From positions 945,104-1,009,103 of the forward strand of contig NZ_JAATJH010000001.1 in the NCBI RefSeq assembly GCF_011927835.1: 64,000 nt of DNA, written 5' to 3'. Of the stretch, positions 51,783 through 59,298 are shown piece by piece. The translations under genes were made by a program, and so were the position numbers. The DNA is from Neolewinella antarctica (lineage in GTDB: Bacteria > Bacteroidota > Bacteroidia > Chitinophagales > Saprospiraceae). The number at the start of each line of letters is the position of its first letter. The first letter of the stretch is position 1. The notes below the pieces were generated by a model. It saw only the letters and a list, made by a program, of their open reading frames with translations, had not been told where the DNA came from and made no database searches.

Positions 51783-54080
51783 TTGTATCCCGTGTTTAAA
51801 ATTATTGCTAATTGCCAATTACGTTGGCACCCGCGTCCGCGCATCCTTCCCCTGTTTATTCTCCTGTGTTTACCTTTTTTTGCGCTGGCGCAGGTGCAAG
51901 GAAAGGTGGTGGACGCAGACGATTACCCCCTAGCCGGCGCTACCGTCACCTGGGGCGACGGAACGGGCACGACCGTTGAACTCGACGGTAGCTTCACGTT
52001 ACCCGAAGTCGCCGGCCAGCACCATTTCACCATTTCCTACCTTGGTTTTACGCCCCAATCTTTCCACGTTGGCGAATTGAATCTGCCACTAACCGTTATC
52101 CTACTGGAAGCGGCTTCTACCCTGGGCGACGTGACCGTCACCGCCCGCGACAATGGCAACTCCGCTTCCGTGCTCAAGACGCGCAACATCGAATCGATTA
52201 GTTCTAAAGAACTCCGAAAAGCGCCCTGCTGCAGCCTCGCCGAAAGCTTTGAGAACAGTGCCGTCGTCGACCTAACCTACGGCGACCCGCTCACCGGCCG
52301 CCGCGAGATACAGATGCTCGGCCTCCGGGGCAACTACACCCAAATTACGCTCGAAAAACGACCGATGCTCGACGGGCTCGCCAGCCCCTACGCACTCGAC
52401 CTCATCCCCGGCCCCTGGGTGCAGGGCATCCAGATCGGCAAGGGCAGCGGGAGCCTGGAAAGCGGCGCTCAGGGCATGACCGGCGAGATCAATACTGAGT
52501 TAATTAAGCCCGTCAACGGCCCGAAACTCTACCTGAACGCCTTTGCCGGCAGCCAGGGCCGGGGAGAAATCAACGTGCTGGGTAATAAGCAGATCGCGGA
52601 GAACCTCTACCTCGGCGGGGCGGCCCACGGCTCCTTTACGGGCGGAAACCAAGATTTTGACGACGATGGCTTCCGCGACATGCCGAACCGCCAAACGGGC
52701 GTAGGCATGGTGCGGCTGTTCAAAAATGGCGGCGGTAACTGGGAGGGTCAGTGGAATGCGCTGGGCGCCTACGACCGGCGTGAAGGCGGGCAGACCGACC
52801 TCCCCGGTGGCCGGCCGGATGGCTACCAGATCAATCAGGATAATCGTAGGTTTGAAGTTTGGGGTAAAACCGGTTTTTTCGGGTTTAACAAGCCCCACCA
52901 GTCCCTCGGCACGATTTACAGCGCCAGTTTCCACCAACTCGAAAATGTGTACGGTGAAAAACGCCACCGGGGCGAGCAGCAGTCATTTTACTTCAACGGA
53001 CTTTACCAAACGCGCATCGCCAACGATCAACATTTGGTGACTACGGGCATCACCGCGCGCTCCGACCGGTTCGATGAGTTCCTGAACGAGCAGGATTTTT
53101 CGCGAGGCGAAAATACCGTCGGTGCCTTTGGGGAGTACACGTTTAATTGGGAGGAAGACCGGACGGGTGCTCCCTACCGCGCCTTTACCGCCATTGTCGG
53201 CCTGCGGGTGGAGGAGCATAATCTCGGTGGCACACAAATTTCGCCCCGATTGAACCTCAAGTACAACCCCAGCGAGCAGTTTGCCGTGCGGGCCTCCGCC
53301 GGGCGGGGCTGGCGGTCGCCTAATCTCCTGGTGGACAATTTGAACTGGCTTCCCTCCAGCCGACGGGTCACGCTCGATCGCAGAGAATCGATTGACGCCG
53401 ACGGTGCCGGGTTCATTGGTCTGGAAAAAGCGTGGAACTACGGCACCAACGTGACCGGCCACGTCGACGTCGGTGACCGGGAGCTTGAGTTCGTGCTGGA
53501 TGCTTACCGCACGGTGTTCACCGACCAGATCATCGTTGACGCCGAGCAGGATTTCCGCACGCTGCGCCTCTACCAACTCGACGGCGTCAGCCGGGCCAAC
53601 AGCCTACTCGCCAGCCTCAACTATGAAATCTTCCCGCTCGTCGACGTCAAACTAGCTTACAAATACAACGACGTCAAACAGACCTACCGGGAAGGCGGAT
53701 TGCGCGAAGTACCCCTCACGCCCAAGCACCGGTACTTGGCCACGATCGGCTACGACGGCGCACGGATCAAGGCGCACCTGAATTACCAGTACGTCGGTGA
53801 GCAGCGGCTGATCGACTTTGGCAACCTGCCCGCAACGGTCGAAGTTACCCAACCGCAACGCTCGCCCGGTTTTGGGCTGCTGAGCGCACAATTTACGTAC
53901 GTCGCCAACGCTAAGACGGAGCTCTACTTCGGGGGTGAAAACCTGACGAATAACCGCCAGGCCAATGCGGTAATCGGAGCCGACGCGCCACTTACCGGCG
54001 ACTACTTTGACGCTACGCAGGTTTACAAGCCGATCTTTGGGACGATGGCGTTCATCGGCGTTCGGTACACGGTGGAATAG
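51783..54080 (+). CDS. TonB-dependent receptor with carboxypeptidase-like N-terminal domain, likely metal-linked
   Basis: 765 residues. The start is uncertain: TTG at 51783 or GTG at 51792; no ATG precedes the signal helix ILPLFILLCLPFFALAQ. The n-region of the signal is encoded by a REP-like copy (51826-51842, WHPRPR). Residues about 35-115 are a carboxypeptidase-D-regulatory-like domain (QGKVVDADDYPLAGATVTWG). The plug has KAPCCSLAESFENSAVVDLT and RREIQMLGLRGNYTQITLEK, a subgroup often found with HMA proteins. The barrel ends GTMAFIGVRYTVE. Metal import, perhaps copper, is inference from the neighbours. Confidence 0.85.
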   Translation: MYPVFKIIANCQLRWHPRPRILPLFILLCLPFFALAQVQGKVVDADDYPLAGATVTWGDGTGTTVELDGSFTLPEVAGQHHFTISYLGFTPQSFHVGELNLPLTVILLEAASTLGDVTVTARDNGNSASVLKTRNIESISSKELRKAPCCSLAESFENSAVVDLTYGDPLTGRREIQMLGLRGNYTQITLEKRPMLDGLASPYALDLIPGPWVQGIQIGKGSGSLESGAQGMTGEINTELIKPVNGPKLYLNAFAGSQGRGEINVLGNKQIAENLYLGGAAHGSFTGGNQDFDDDGFRDMPNRQTGVGMVRLFKNGGGNWEGQWNALGAYDRREGGQTDLPGGRPDGYQINQDNRRFEVWGKTGFFGFNKPHQSLGTIYSASFHQLENVYGEKRHRGEQQSFYFNGLYQTRIANDQHLVTTGITARSDRFDEFLNEQDFSRGENTVGAFGEYTFNWEEDRTGAPYRAFTAIVGLRVEEHNLGGTQISPRLNLKYNPSEQFAVRASAGRGWRSPNLLVDNLNWLPSSRRVTLDRRESIDADGAGFIGLEKAWNYGTNVTGHVDVGDRELEFVLDAYRTVFTDQIIVDAEQDFRTLRLYQLDGVSRANSLLASLNYEIFPLVDVKLAYKYNDVKQTYREGGLREVPLTPKHRYLATIGYDGARIKAHLNYQYVGEQRLIDFGNLPATVEVTQPQRSPGFGLLSAQFTYVANAKTELYFGGENLTNNRQANAVIGADAPLTGDYFDATQVYKPIFGTMAFIGVRYTVE
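51826..51842 (+). repeat. REP-like element at the N-terminus of the TonB receptor
   Basis: GGCACCCGCGTCCGCGC, a perfect core. In the receptor frame it encodes Trp-His-Pro-Arg-Pro-Arg. It lies where the ribosome-binding region or original start would be expected. Confidence 0.7.
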
Positions 54081-54106
54081 GTTAAACCGCCAGGCTTCAC
54101 GTGAGC

Positions 54107-54180
54107 ATTTTTTTGCCACAAAAACACAGAAACACAAAGTCAACGGTGGTAAAGCTGAATTTGTGCTTTTGCGTCCACCA
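54107..54180. repeat. GCCACA-family element, short copy
   Basis: TTTTTGCCACAAAAACACAG on the left faces TTTGTGCTTTTGCGTCCACC on the right. It lies between the convergent TonB receptor and M24 genes and may work as their terminator. Confidence 0.55.
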
Positions 54181-54187
54181 CATACTA

Positions 54188-55510
54188 TTAGTGGATCAGG
54201 TATAATTTCAGCTGCCGCCCGTCGATGTAGTTAAAGTTTTCGCCGTCCCAGAAGCCGTCTTCCTCCATCATCATGCGGATGTCTTTGCCCCACTCCTCCA
54301 GGTAAACTTTGGTATTGAGCTCAATGCTGTAAGCAGTATTTGGGTAAATAGGATAGTCTCCGCGGACGGGAACGCCGCCCTGCTGGTCCCAAAGCCCGAT
54401 GGTGGGGCCGGCGCCGTGGCCGTGGTAGCCGATGGGGTGGGAATAGACCGTCGGGCGCAGCCCCCGTTCTTTCCCCTGCACCAGCGTCCGCGCCAGCAAG
54501 TCATTGCCCGAACGGCCATTTTGGAAGTTATTCGTTAGTACGTCCATCGTTTCCATGCCCTGGCGGAAGGCTTCGGTGAGGTAATCCGGGGCCTGAGTTT
54601 CGCCCGGGCGGAGGACGTAGGCATTGTGCTGGGTGTCGGTGTTGAGGCCGAGGTAGATGATGCCGTAGTCGCAGTGGAGTAAGTCGCCGGGTTGGATCAC
54701 GGTGGCGTCCGGCCGGCCACTGAAGGCGTAGAGCTCCTGGTTTTCGGCACGCTGCACGTCGACCGTCGGGTGGAACCAGATGCCGAGGCCAAGCTTATTG
54801 GCGCGCTCGCGCAGGTGCCAAATCACGTCGTCGGTTGTCGTCACGCCGGGGGTAATGACCTGGTTTGAGAAGGCTTCGGCGATGATCGCGTGGGCGACGC
54901 CCATGACCTGGCGGTAAGCGGTCATTTCCTCCGGAATGCGCGTTTCGAGCCAGCCGATGGCCAGCTTTTCGCCGGTGGTTATGCGTGCACGCAGGTGCGG
55001 GGGAAGTTTGGCTAACAGGGTTTCGTGGTGAAAGGCGCTGAGTCCGTCGGCGAGGCCGAAGTGTTCAGATCGGTTGACGGCAATTTTGGTGGGATTACGC
55101 GCTTCGATCAATTCGACGAGGGCGGCCCACTGGTCGGGCTGTGCCTCCGGGTCCCAGGCTTTTTTGAATACGTCGCCGACGTCGTACCGGGCGCAGGCGA
55201 GGGTTTCGAGCGGTTTGCCTTCACCCGGGTCGTAGATCAGTAGCATCGTCGTTCGCCGTGCGCCCATCCACTTGCTGGGGAGCATGGTCATCAGCACGGG
55301 GTCTTCGTTGTATTCCCGGCTGATGAGTACCCACATGTCGACACCTTCCCGGCGCATTAGTTCGGGTAAGATGGTTGCGGTACGGATTTGGAGCCAGCGG
55401 TCCTGGGTTTCGCCCTGGCTTTTGAGGGAGAGGACGGCGGGAAAGGCTTGACTATATACCATTTGTGAGCACACACAAAGCAAAAAGAGGATCGTACGAA
55501 CGTGGCGCAT
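54188..55510 (-). CDS. M24 family metallopeptidase (Xaa-Pro aminopeptidase-like), exported
   Basis: 440 residues with a signal peptide (ending MVYSQ). N-terminal creatinase-like domain about 40-185; the pita-bread catalytic domain follows with metal ligands in GDLLHCDYGIIYLGLNTDTQ (two Asp), HPIGYHGHGAGPTIG (His), AYSIELNTKV (Glu) and MMMEEDGFW (Glu). All five ligands are present. It probably cleaves N-terminal residues before proline. It interrupts the metal-linked set on the opposite strand. Confidence 0.9.
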   Translation of the reverse strand: MRHVRTILFLLCVCSQMVYSQAFPAVLSLKSQGETQDRWLQIRTATILPELMRREGVDMWVLISREYNEDPVLMTMLPSKWMGARRTTMLLIYDPGEGKPLETLACARYDVGDVFKKAWDPEAQPDQWAALVELIEARNPTKIAVNRSEHFGLADGLSAFHHETLLAKLPPHLRARITTGEKLAIGWLETRIPEEMTAYRQVMGVAHAIIAEAFSNQVITPGVTTTDDVIWHLRERANKLGLGIWFHPTVDVQRAENQELYAFSGRPDATVIQPGDLLHCDYGIIYLGLNTDTQHNAYVLRPGETQAPDYLTEAFRQGMETMDVLTNNFQNGRSGNDLLARTLVQGKERGLRPTVYSHPIGYHGHGAGPTIGLWDQQGGVPVRGDYPIYPNTAYSIELNTKVYLEEWGKDIRMMMEEDGFWDGENFNYIDGRQLKLYLIH

Positions 55511-55528
55511 GGGCGGGCTAGTTATTTA

Positions 55529-55662
55529 CTGATGTTACGCAGATTATTTTGCCACATAAACACAAAAGCACAAAAATCGGTGTACGGCTACGTCGAAGCA
55601 CCGTCTACTTATTCTTGTATGTTTCTGTATTGATGTGGCATAATCCGGTTGCGTTAGGTCAG
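55529..55662. repeat. GCCACA-family MITE-like element
   Basis: Near-identical to the copy at 49365-49513: left ACTGATGTTACGCAGATTAT, right TGTGGCATAATCCGGTTGCG with TTAGGTCAGTT, inner GGTGTACGGCTACGTCGAAG. It sits upstream of the M24 gene. The remaining 55663-55860 shows only leader sequence of the HMA gene. Confidence 0.7.
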
Positions 55663-55860
55663 TTCATTAAATGAAAGGTCAAGATACACGGAACCGGCAC
55701 AAGACCACGATAACGTTAATGGAGAAATTTCGGATAAATGGGAACTACCGATCACTACCCTAACCCGAACCCTAAAGCCTAAACAATTCCTAATACCCCG
55801 CCGCCCAGTGATCCAACGCCCCATCTGGAATGTATCTTTAAAGCACAAACGAAACAACCC

Positions 55861-56244
55861 ATGCGCTTTCTCCCCATTTTAGTCGCCGTCTTTGCTTTTC
55901 TCAACATGGCCGCCCCACCCGAAAAGGTGACAATTCAGACGAACGCCATCTGCGAGATGTGCAAGGTGAGCATCGAAAAGAACTTGCTGGCCATTGAAGG
56001 CGTCCAGAAGGCGGAGCTCGATCTCGTTACGAAAAAGGTAAAGATCAAATTTGACGACGCACTCGTCGACGTAGCCACCCTGCGCCAGGCCATCGCCAAT
56101 ACTGGCTACGAAGCCGATGACGTGCCACCCCGCCCGAAGGCACAGGCGAACTTGGCTAACTGCTGTAAGCCGGAGGAACTAAAGGAGAAAACGTGCAGTA
56201 AGTCCTGCGCCAAGACTTGTGATGATGAAGAAGGGACCAAGTAA
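55861..56244 (+). CDS. Secreted heavy-metal-associated (HMA) domain protein with Cys-rich tail
   Basis: 127 residues. Signal peptide about 1-18. HMA fold: KVTIQTNAICEMCKVSIEKN with the metal CXXC (Cys-Glu-Met-Cys), then IEGVQKAELDLVTKKVKIKF and LRQAIANTGYEADDV. The last 30 residues contain NCCKPEELKEKTCSKSCAKT and a further Cys, a second possible metal site. Such proteins in Bacteroidota sit near TonB receptors like the one at 51783 and may receive or carry copper in the periplasm. Its own terminator follows. Confidence 0.85.
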   Translation: MRFLPILVAVFAFLNMAAPPEKVTIQTNAICEMCKVSIEKNLLAIEGVQKAELDLVTKKVKIKFDDALVDVATLRQAIANTGYEADDVPPRPKAQANLANCCKPEELKEKTCSKSCAKTCDDEEGTK

Positions 56245-56263
56245 ATTACCCTTTAAAGCCATC

Positions 56264-56305
56264 AAAACCGCCATCCGAATTCGTTCGGGTGGCGGTTTTG
56301 TTTTT
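56264..56305 (+). terminator. Terminator of the HMA gene
   Basis: A 15-bp stem AAAACCGCCATCCGA with its complement (one G-U) over a 6-nt loop, followed by GTTTTTA. AT-rich on both sides. Confidence 0.9.
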
Positions 56306-56384
56306 AGACATTGTTTGGACCGATCCAAAAGTATTCTCTCGTGGTAGTAAAGGAAAGCTTAACTTAAAGGAAATACCACTACTC

Positions 56385-57272
56385 ATGGTTTCTTACCTAA
56401 TGCTGCTATTATTCGTGCTCCTGGCCTCCGACCCGGGTGCCGTTGATTCACTTCAGCCCACGGAGAAGAACCCCCGGGCTACCATCTTTTTGAGTGACGA
56501 CACGGGTTCTTCCTGGTACTATCTCGACGCGGGCCTACCCCCTGGGACTAGCCCGCGCGACGTGCTCGAGCACGACGGGACAATCTATCTGACAACTTTC
56601 AACAAGGTGTATGCTTTGCCAGCCGGGGCGACGAGTTGGGAGGAACGCAGCAGCGGGTTGATTAATCTCGAAAGCACCAGTTCGATCGCCGCGGCCGGTG
56701 ACCTACTCGTGCTCGGGACGCTTTTTCAGGGCGTCTACGTATCTCGAAGTGGCGGGCGGCACTGGAGCCGCCCCGTGTTTAACATCGACAAAGGTGGTTA
56801 TGTCCGCTCCCTCTGTTTCTACGACGGCAGGCTCTACGCGGGCACGGACACGGGCATTTTCACGTCGACCGACGGAGCACACACCTGGAGTAGAAGCGGA
56901 GAAATGGCCCTTATTAACGTTATCGCACCACACCAGGGGCAGTTGTTCGTGGCTCGCCAGAATGGTGTCGGCGTGTACGCAGCCGGTGAGATCACCTGGA
57001 CTGACCTTAAGACGGACTGGGCCATAAGCCAACTATATTCGCACGCGGGCTACCTCTACGCGACCAGCGCCGTGGCGGAGATTTACCGGTCACAAGATGG
57101 CGGTAGTTGGGAAAAGTTGAACGCAACGGAAGGCCATCTTAAAGTGGACAATACTAGCGTGCCGGCTGCCCTCTGGTCCGGCTACGCTCCTGATTTACCC
57201 GGTGAGCATCCGCTTGGTTACATTTTGAGTACTTCACGTGGCTGGATCGCTACGGGGAAGAGTGGCTGCTAA
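56385..57272 (+). CDS. Putative beta-propeller (BNR/YCF48-like repeat) protein
   Basis: 295 residues. The ATG at 56385 (MVSYLMLLLFVLLASDPGAV) gives a signal-like helix; an upstream reading would cross the terminator. Repeats of about 45 residues follow: FLSDDTGSSWYYLDAGLP, VYVSRSGGRHWSRPVFN, IFTSTDGAHTWSRSGEM, IYRSQDGGSWEKLNATEG. The S-x-D-G-G-x-x-W pattern is an Asp-box (BNR). Function unknown; such propellers bind proteins or glycans. No sorting domain is seen. Confidence 0.72.
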   Translation: MVSYLMLLLFVLLASDPGAVDSLQPTEKNPRATIFLSDDTGSSWYYLDAGLPPGTSPRDVLEHDGTIYLTTFNKVYALPAGATSWEERSSGLINLESTSSIAAAGDLLVLGTLFQGVYVSRSGGRHWSRPVFNIDKGGYVRSLCFYDGRLYAGTDTGIFTSTDGAHTWSRSGEMALINVIAPHQGQLFVARQNGVGVYAAGEITWTDLKTDWAISQLYSHAGYLYATSAVAEIYRSQDGGSWEKLNATEGHLKVDNTSVPAALWSGYAPDLPGEHPLGYILSTSRGWIATGKSGC

Positions 57273-57327
57273 GGCTCATTGTGATGCTGCCGGCCAACAA
57301 ATTGAACTGATTCTCCGCTCTCATTTT

Positions 57328-57355
57328 GCGCCCCGATAGCTATCGGGGCGGGTGC
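57328..57355 (-). repeat. REP-like element, palindromic variant
   Basis: GCGCCCCGATAGCTATCGGG then GCGGGTGCC, a perfect 18-bp palindrome with one arm of the core. It lies in the 382-bp gap before the S41 gene. Confidence 0.75.
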
Positions 57356-57461
57356 CGGGCAAGTTAGAATAGCAATGTTGGTCGCTTAGCAATGACCTGT
57401 GCACCTGTACTACCTTGATTCCAGTAGATACGCCTGAGTGGAGCGGCGAGGTGCTACTTAA

Positions 57462-57590
57462 ACCATCGCCCGCAAAGAGTCAATTTTAGCCGACCAGTCC
57501 GCCAACTTCTTCCGTTCCATCGCTACGACGGCGTCCGGTGCGTTATTCACGAATTTGTCGTTCACCAACTCTTTCCAGCAGGGTTGTTAA
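57462..57590 (-). pseudogene. Duplicated valS 3' end (remnant)
   Basis: 57462-57556 matches 59303-59397, the 3' end of valS, with 2 mismatches in 95 bp. Read on the minus strand it encodes KFVNNAPDAVVAMERKKLAD then WSAKIDSLRAMV and its own TAA stop. Beyond 57557 the DNA diverges but the protein still aligns (KELVNDKFV against RKLANEKFV), so this is a second valS allele end rather than a recent copy alone. It ends at an in-frame stop near 57595. Together with valS it forms direct repeats around the S41 gene. Confidence 0.85.
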
Positions 57591-57654
57591 GACCAAGTTA
57601 ATTGATCTTATCCCGTACAGGTGAGGTGTATTTTACTGCAACTAATCCCCGTCT

Positions 57655-59283
57655 ATGCGCCTCCTTCTGTTCTCCTTGACCTGTCTACTATTTTCCTCCT
57701 GTAGCAGCTTCTTTCTCAAAAACGGCCTGAAAGAGTATGAGCCGACCATCACGTCACAAGCCAGTTACCGGGCGGCCAATCAGTACCAGCGCGACCTACT
57801 TTACTTGGATGCGCTGTGCGTAAATACTTTCCCCCTAATCGAGGAGGTTTTCCCCGCCGCACGCCGCCAAAAGGTCGTCGATAGCTTACTGGTCGTTTTA
57901 GCCGATCCCGCGATGACGGAATTTGAGTTCGCGGTCACCACTCGGTACTATCTAGGAAACTTTGAGAATCAGCACACTTGGATGCGAGGAGGAACTGCGT
58001 ACGGTTTGTTTCCATTCATTTTGCACCCTTACGGAGGGCGCTATTATTTAGCTAACCTTCAAGCAAATTTTCCGCTCGACCTCATCGGCTCGGAAGTCAC
58101 TTCCCTGGCTGGTTTATCCATGGCGCAGGTGGAGAAACGCGTTTTTCCGTACTTCTCCGCGGAAAACGCAACCAGTAGACGCAGGCAGTTTGGTAGTTAC
58201 GTGTGCCGACCATCGATTTTAGCGTTCATGGGCTTAATCGCCGAGGGCGATTCGCTGGAGATAGGTTTCGCGGATGGCCGGTCAGTTACACTCCCAGCGG
58301 TAAACAGCGACGAAGACATCAATTTTCGGGACATAGAATACCCTAAACCAGTAATCACTGAATACCGCGACCATAATTATGATCTCACCCTGCATCCGGA
58401 GCAAGATCTCGGTTACCTGCAATTTAATAAATGCTACGATCTGGTGGATGCGCGAGCAACGATACCGGATTACGTACGCCCTTTTGTCGTACCTCTGGCC
58501 CGCGTGTACCTCAACCGCATGGCCCGAAAAGAGAAAGAATTTAAAAATGCACCGGGGGGCTTCGAGATAGACTATTCGCGGCCCGTATTTCGGGACTATT
58601 TAGAAACCAGTATGGCTGAACTGACTGCAAGTGGCGCTAAGAACTTGGTTATCGACTTGCGCAACAATGGCGGTGGCAGCCTACTACTTTGCTTACAATT
58701 GCTCTACCACCTGACCGACCGTGACGATCTAAAGGGATTCGATGAATTCCTGTATTTATCCGAGGCTTTTCGCCAGACGGACAAAAAAGAGTACAGGCGT
58801 TTCGTGAAGAATTATGCCGAGGTTAATGGTGCCCCACCGGAAATGAATAAGCTTTATTCCAGAGAGACAACACGCAAAGACCAAGATCTATTTTCGGAGA
58901 TGAAGGACGTTGACTCCCCCTACTTCATCCCTTCCGACCGCACCGTTTTCGATGGCAAAGTGATGGTGCTCGTGGGGCCGGGCACCGGATCGGCGGCAGC
59001 ATTGTTTACTACGCTTTTGCAGGATAATGAGATTGCTACCGTAATCGGAACAACGGTTGGCAACAACCCTACCGGCGCTACTGGCTTGAGGCCTTACTCA
59101 TTACCGGAGTCCGGGTTCACCGGCTCGGTCGCCAGTGAGTACTTCGTTCGCCCCGCCCCGGAGAAAGGACGCTTCTTCGAGCCCGATTTCTGGATGGAAA
59201 ACAGCTTAGAAGATCTGTCCGCTGGTCGAGACGCGGTATTCGAGAAAGCACTGGAATTGCTGCATGCGGCGGAAGTGGATTAA
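57655..59283 (+). CDS. S41 family peptidase-like lipoprotein
   Basis: 542 residues. Lipobox signal MRLLLFSLTCLLFSSC. An N-terminal helical part is followed by a region around 150-215 that could be a PDZ domain. The S41 (tail-specific/C-terminal processing protease) core has LGYLQFNKC near 260, NLVIDLRNNGGGSLLLC near 336, and VMVLVGPGTGSAAALFTTLL near 440 with the candidate nucleophile Ser. A typical catalytic Lys is expected about 25 residues later but was not assigned. It seems richer in A and T than its neighbours and lies between direct repeats of the valS end. Confidence 0.82.
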   Translation: MRLLLFSLTCLLFSSCSSFFLKNGLKEYEPTITSQASYRAANQYQRDLLYLDALCVNTFPLIEEVFPAARRQKVVDSLLVVLADPAMTEFEFAVTTRYYLGNFENQHTWMRGGTAYGLFPFILHPYGGRYYLANLQANFPLDLIGSEVTSLAGLSMAQVEKRVFPYFSAENATSRRRQFGSYVCRPSILAFMGLIAEGDSLEIGFADGRSVTLPAVNSDEDINFRDIEYPKPVITEYRDHNYDLTLHPEQDLGYLQFNKCYDLVDARATIPDYVRPFVVPLARVYLNRMARKEKEFKNAPGGFEIDYSRPVFRDYLETSMAELTASGAKNLVIDLRNNGGGSLLLCLQLLYHLTDRDDLKGFDEFLYLSEAFRQTDKKEYRRFVKNYAEVNGAPPEMNKLYSRETTRKDQDLFSEMKDVDSPYFIPSDRTVFDGKVMVLVGPGTGSAAALFTTLLQDNEIATVIGTTVGNNPTGATGLRPYSLPESGFTGSVASEYFVRPAPEKGRFFEPDFWMENSLEDLSAGRDAVFEKALELLHAAEVD

Positions 59284-59298
59284 GCACTCGTGTCTTAA

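Noticed and set aside
54477-54494. REP-like core TGCACCAGCGTCCGCGCC inside the M24 gene
   Set aside because: It encodes ARTLVQ, which fits the usual helix of this peptidase family, so coincidence or codon bias explains it; not counted as an insertion.
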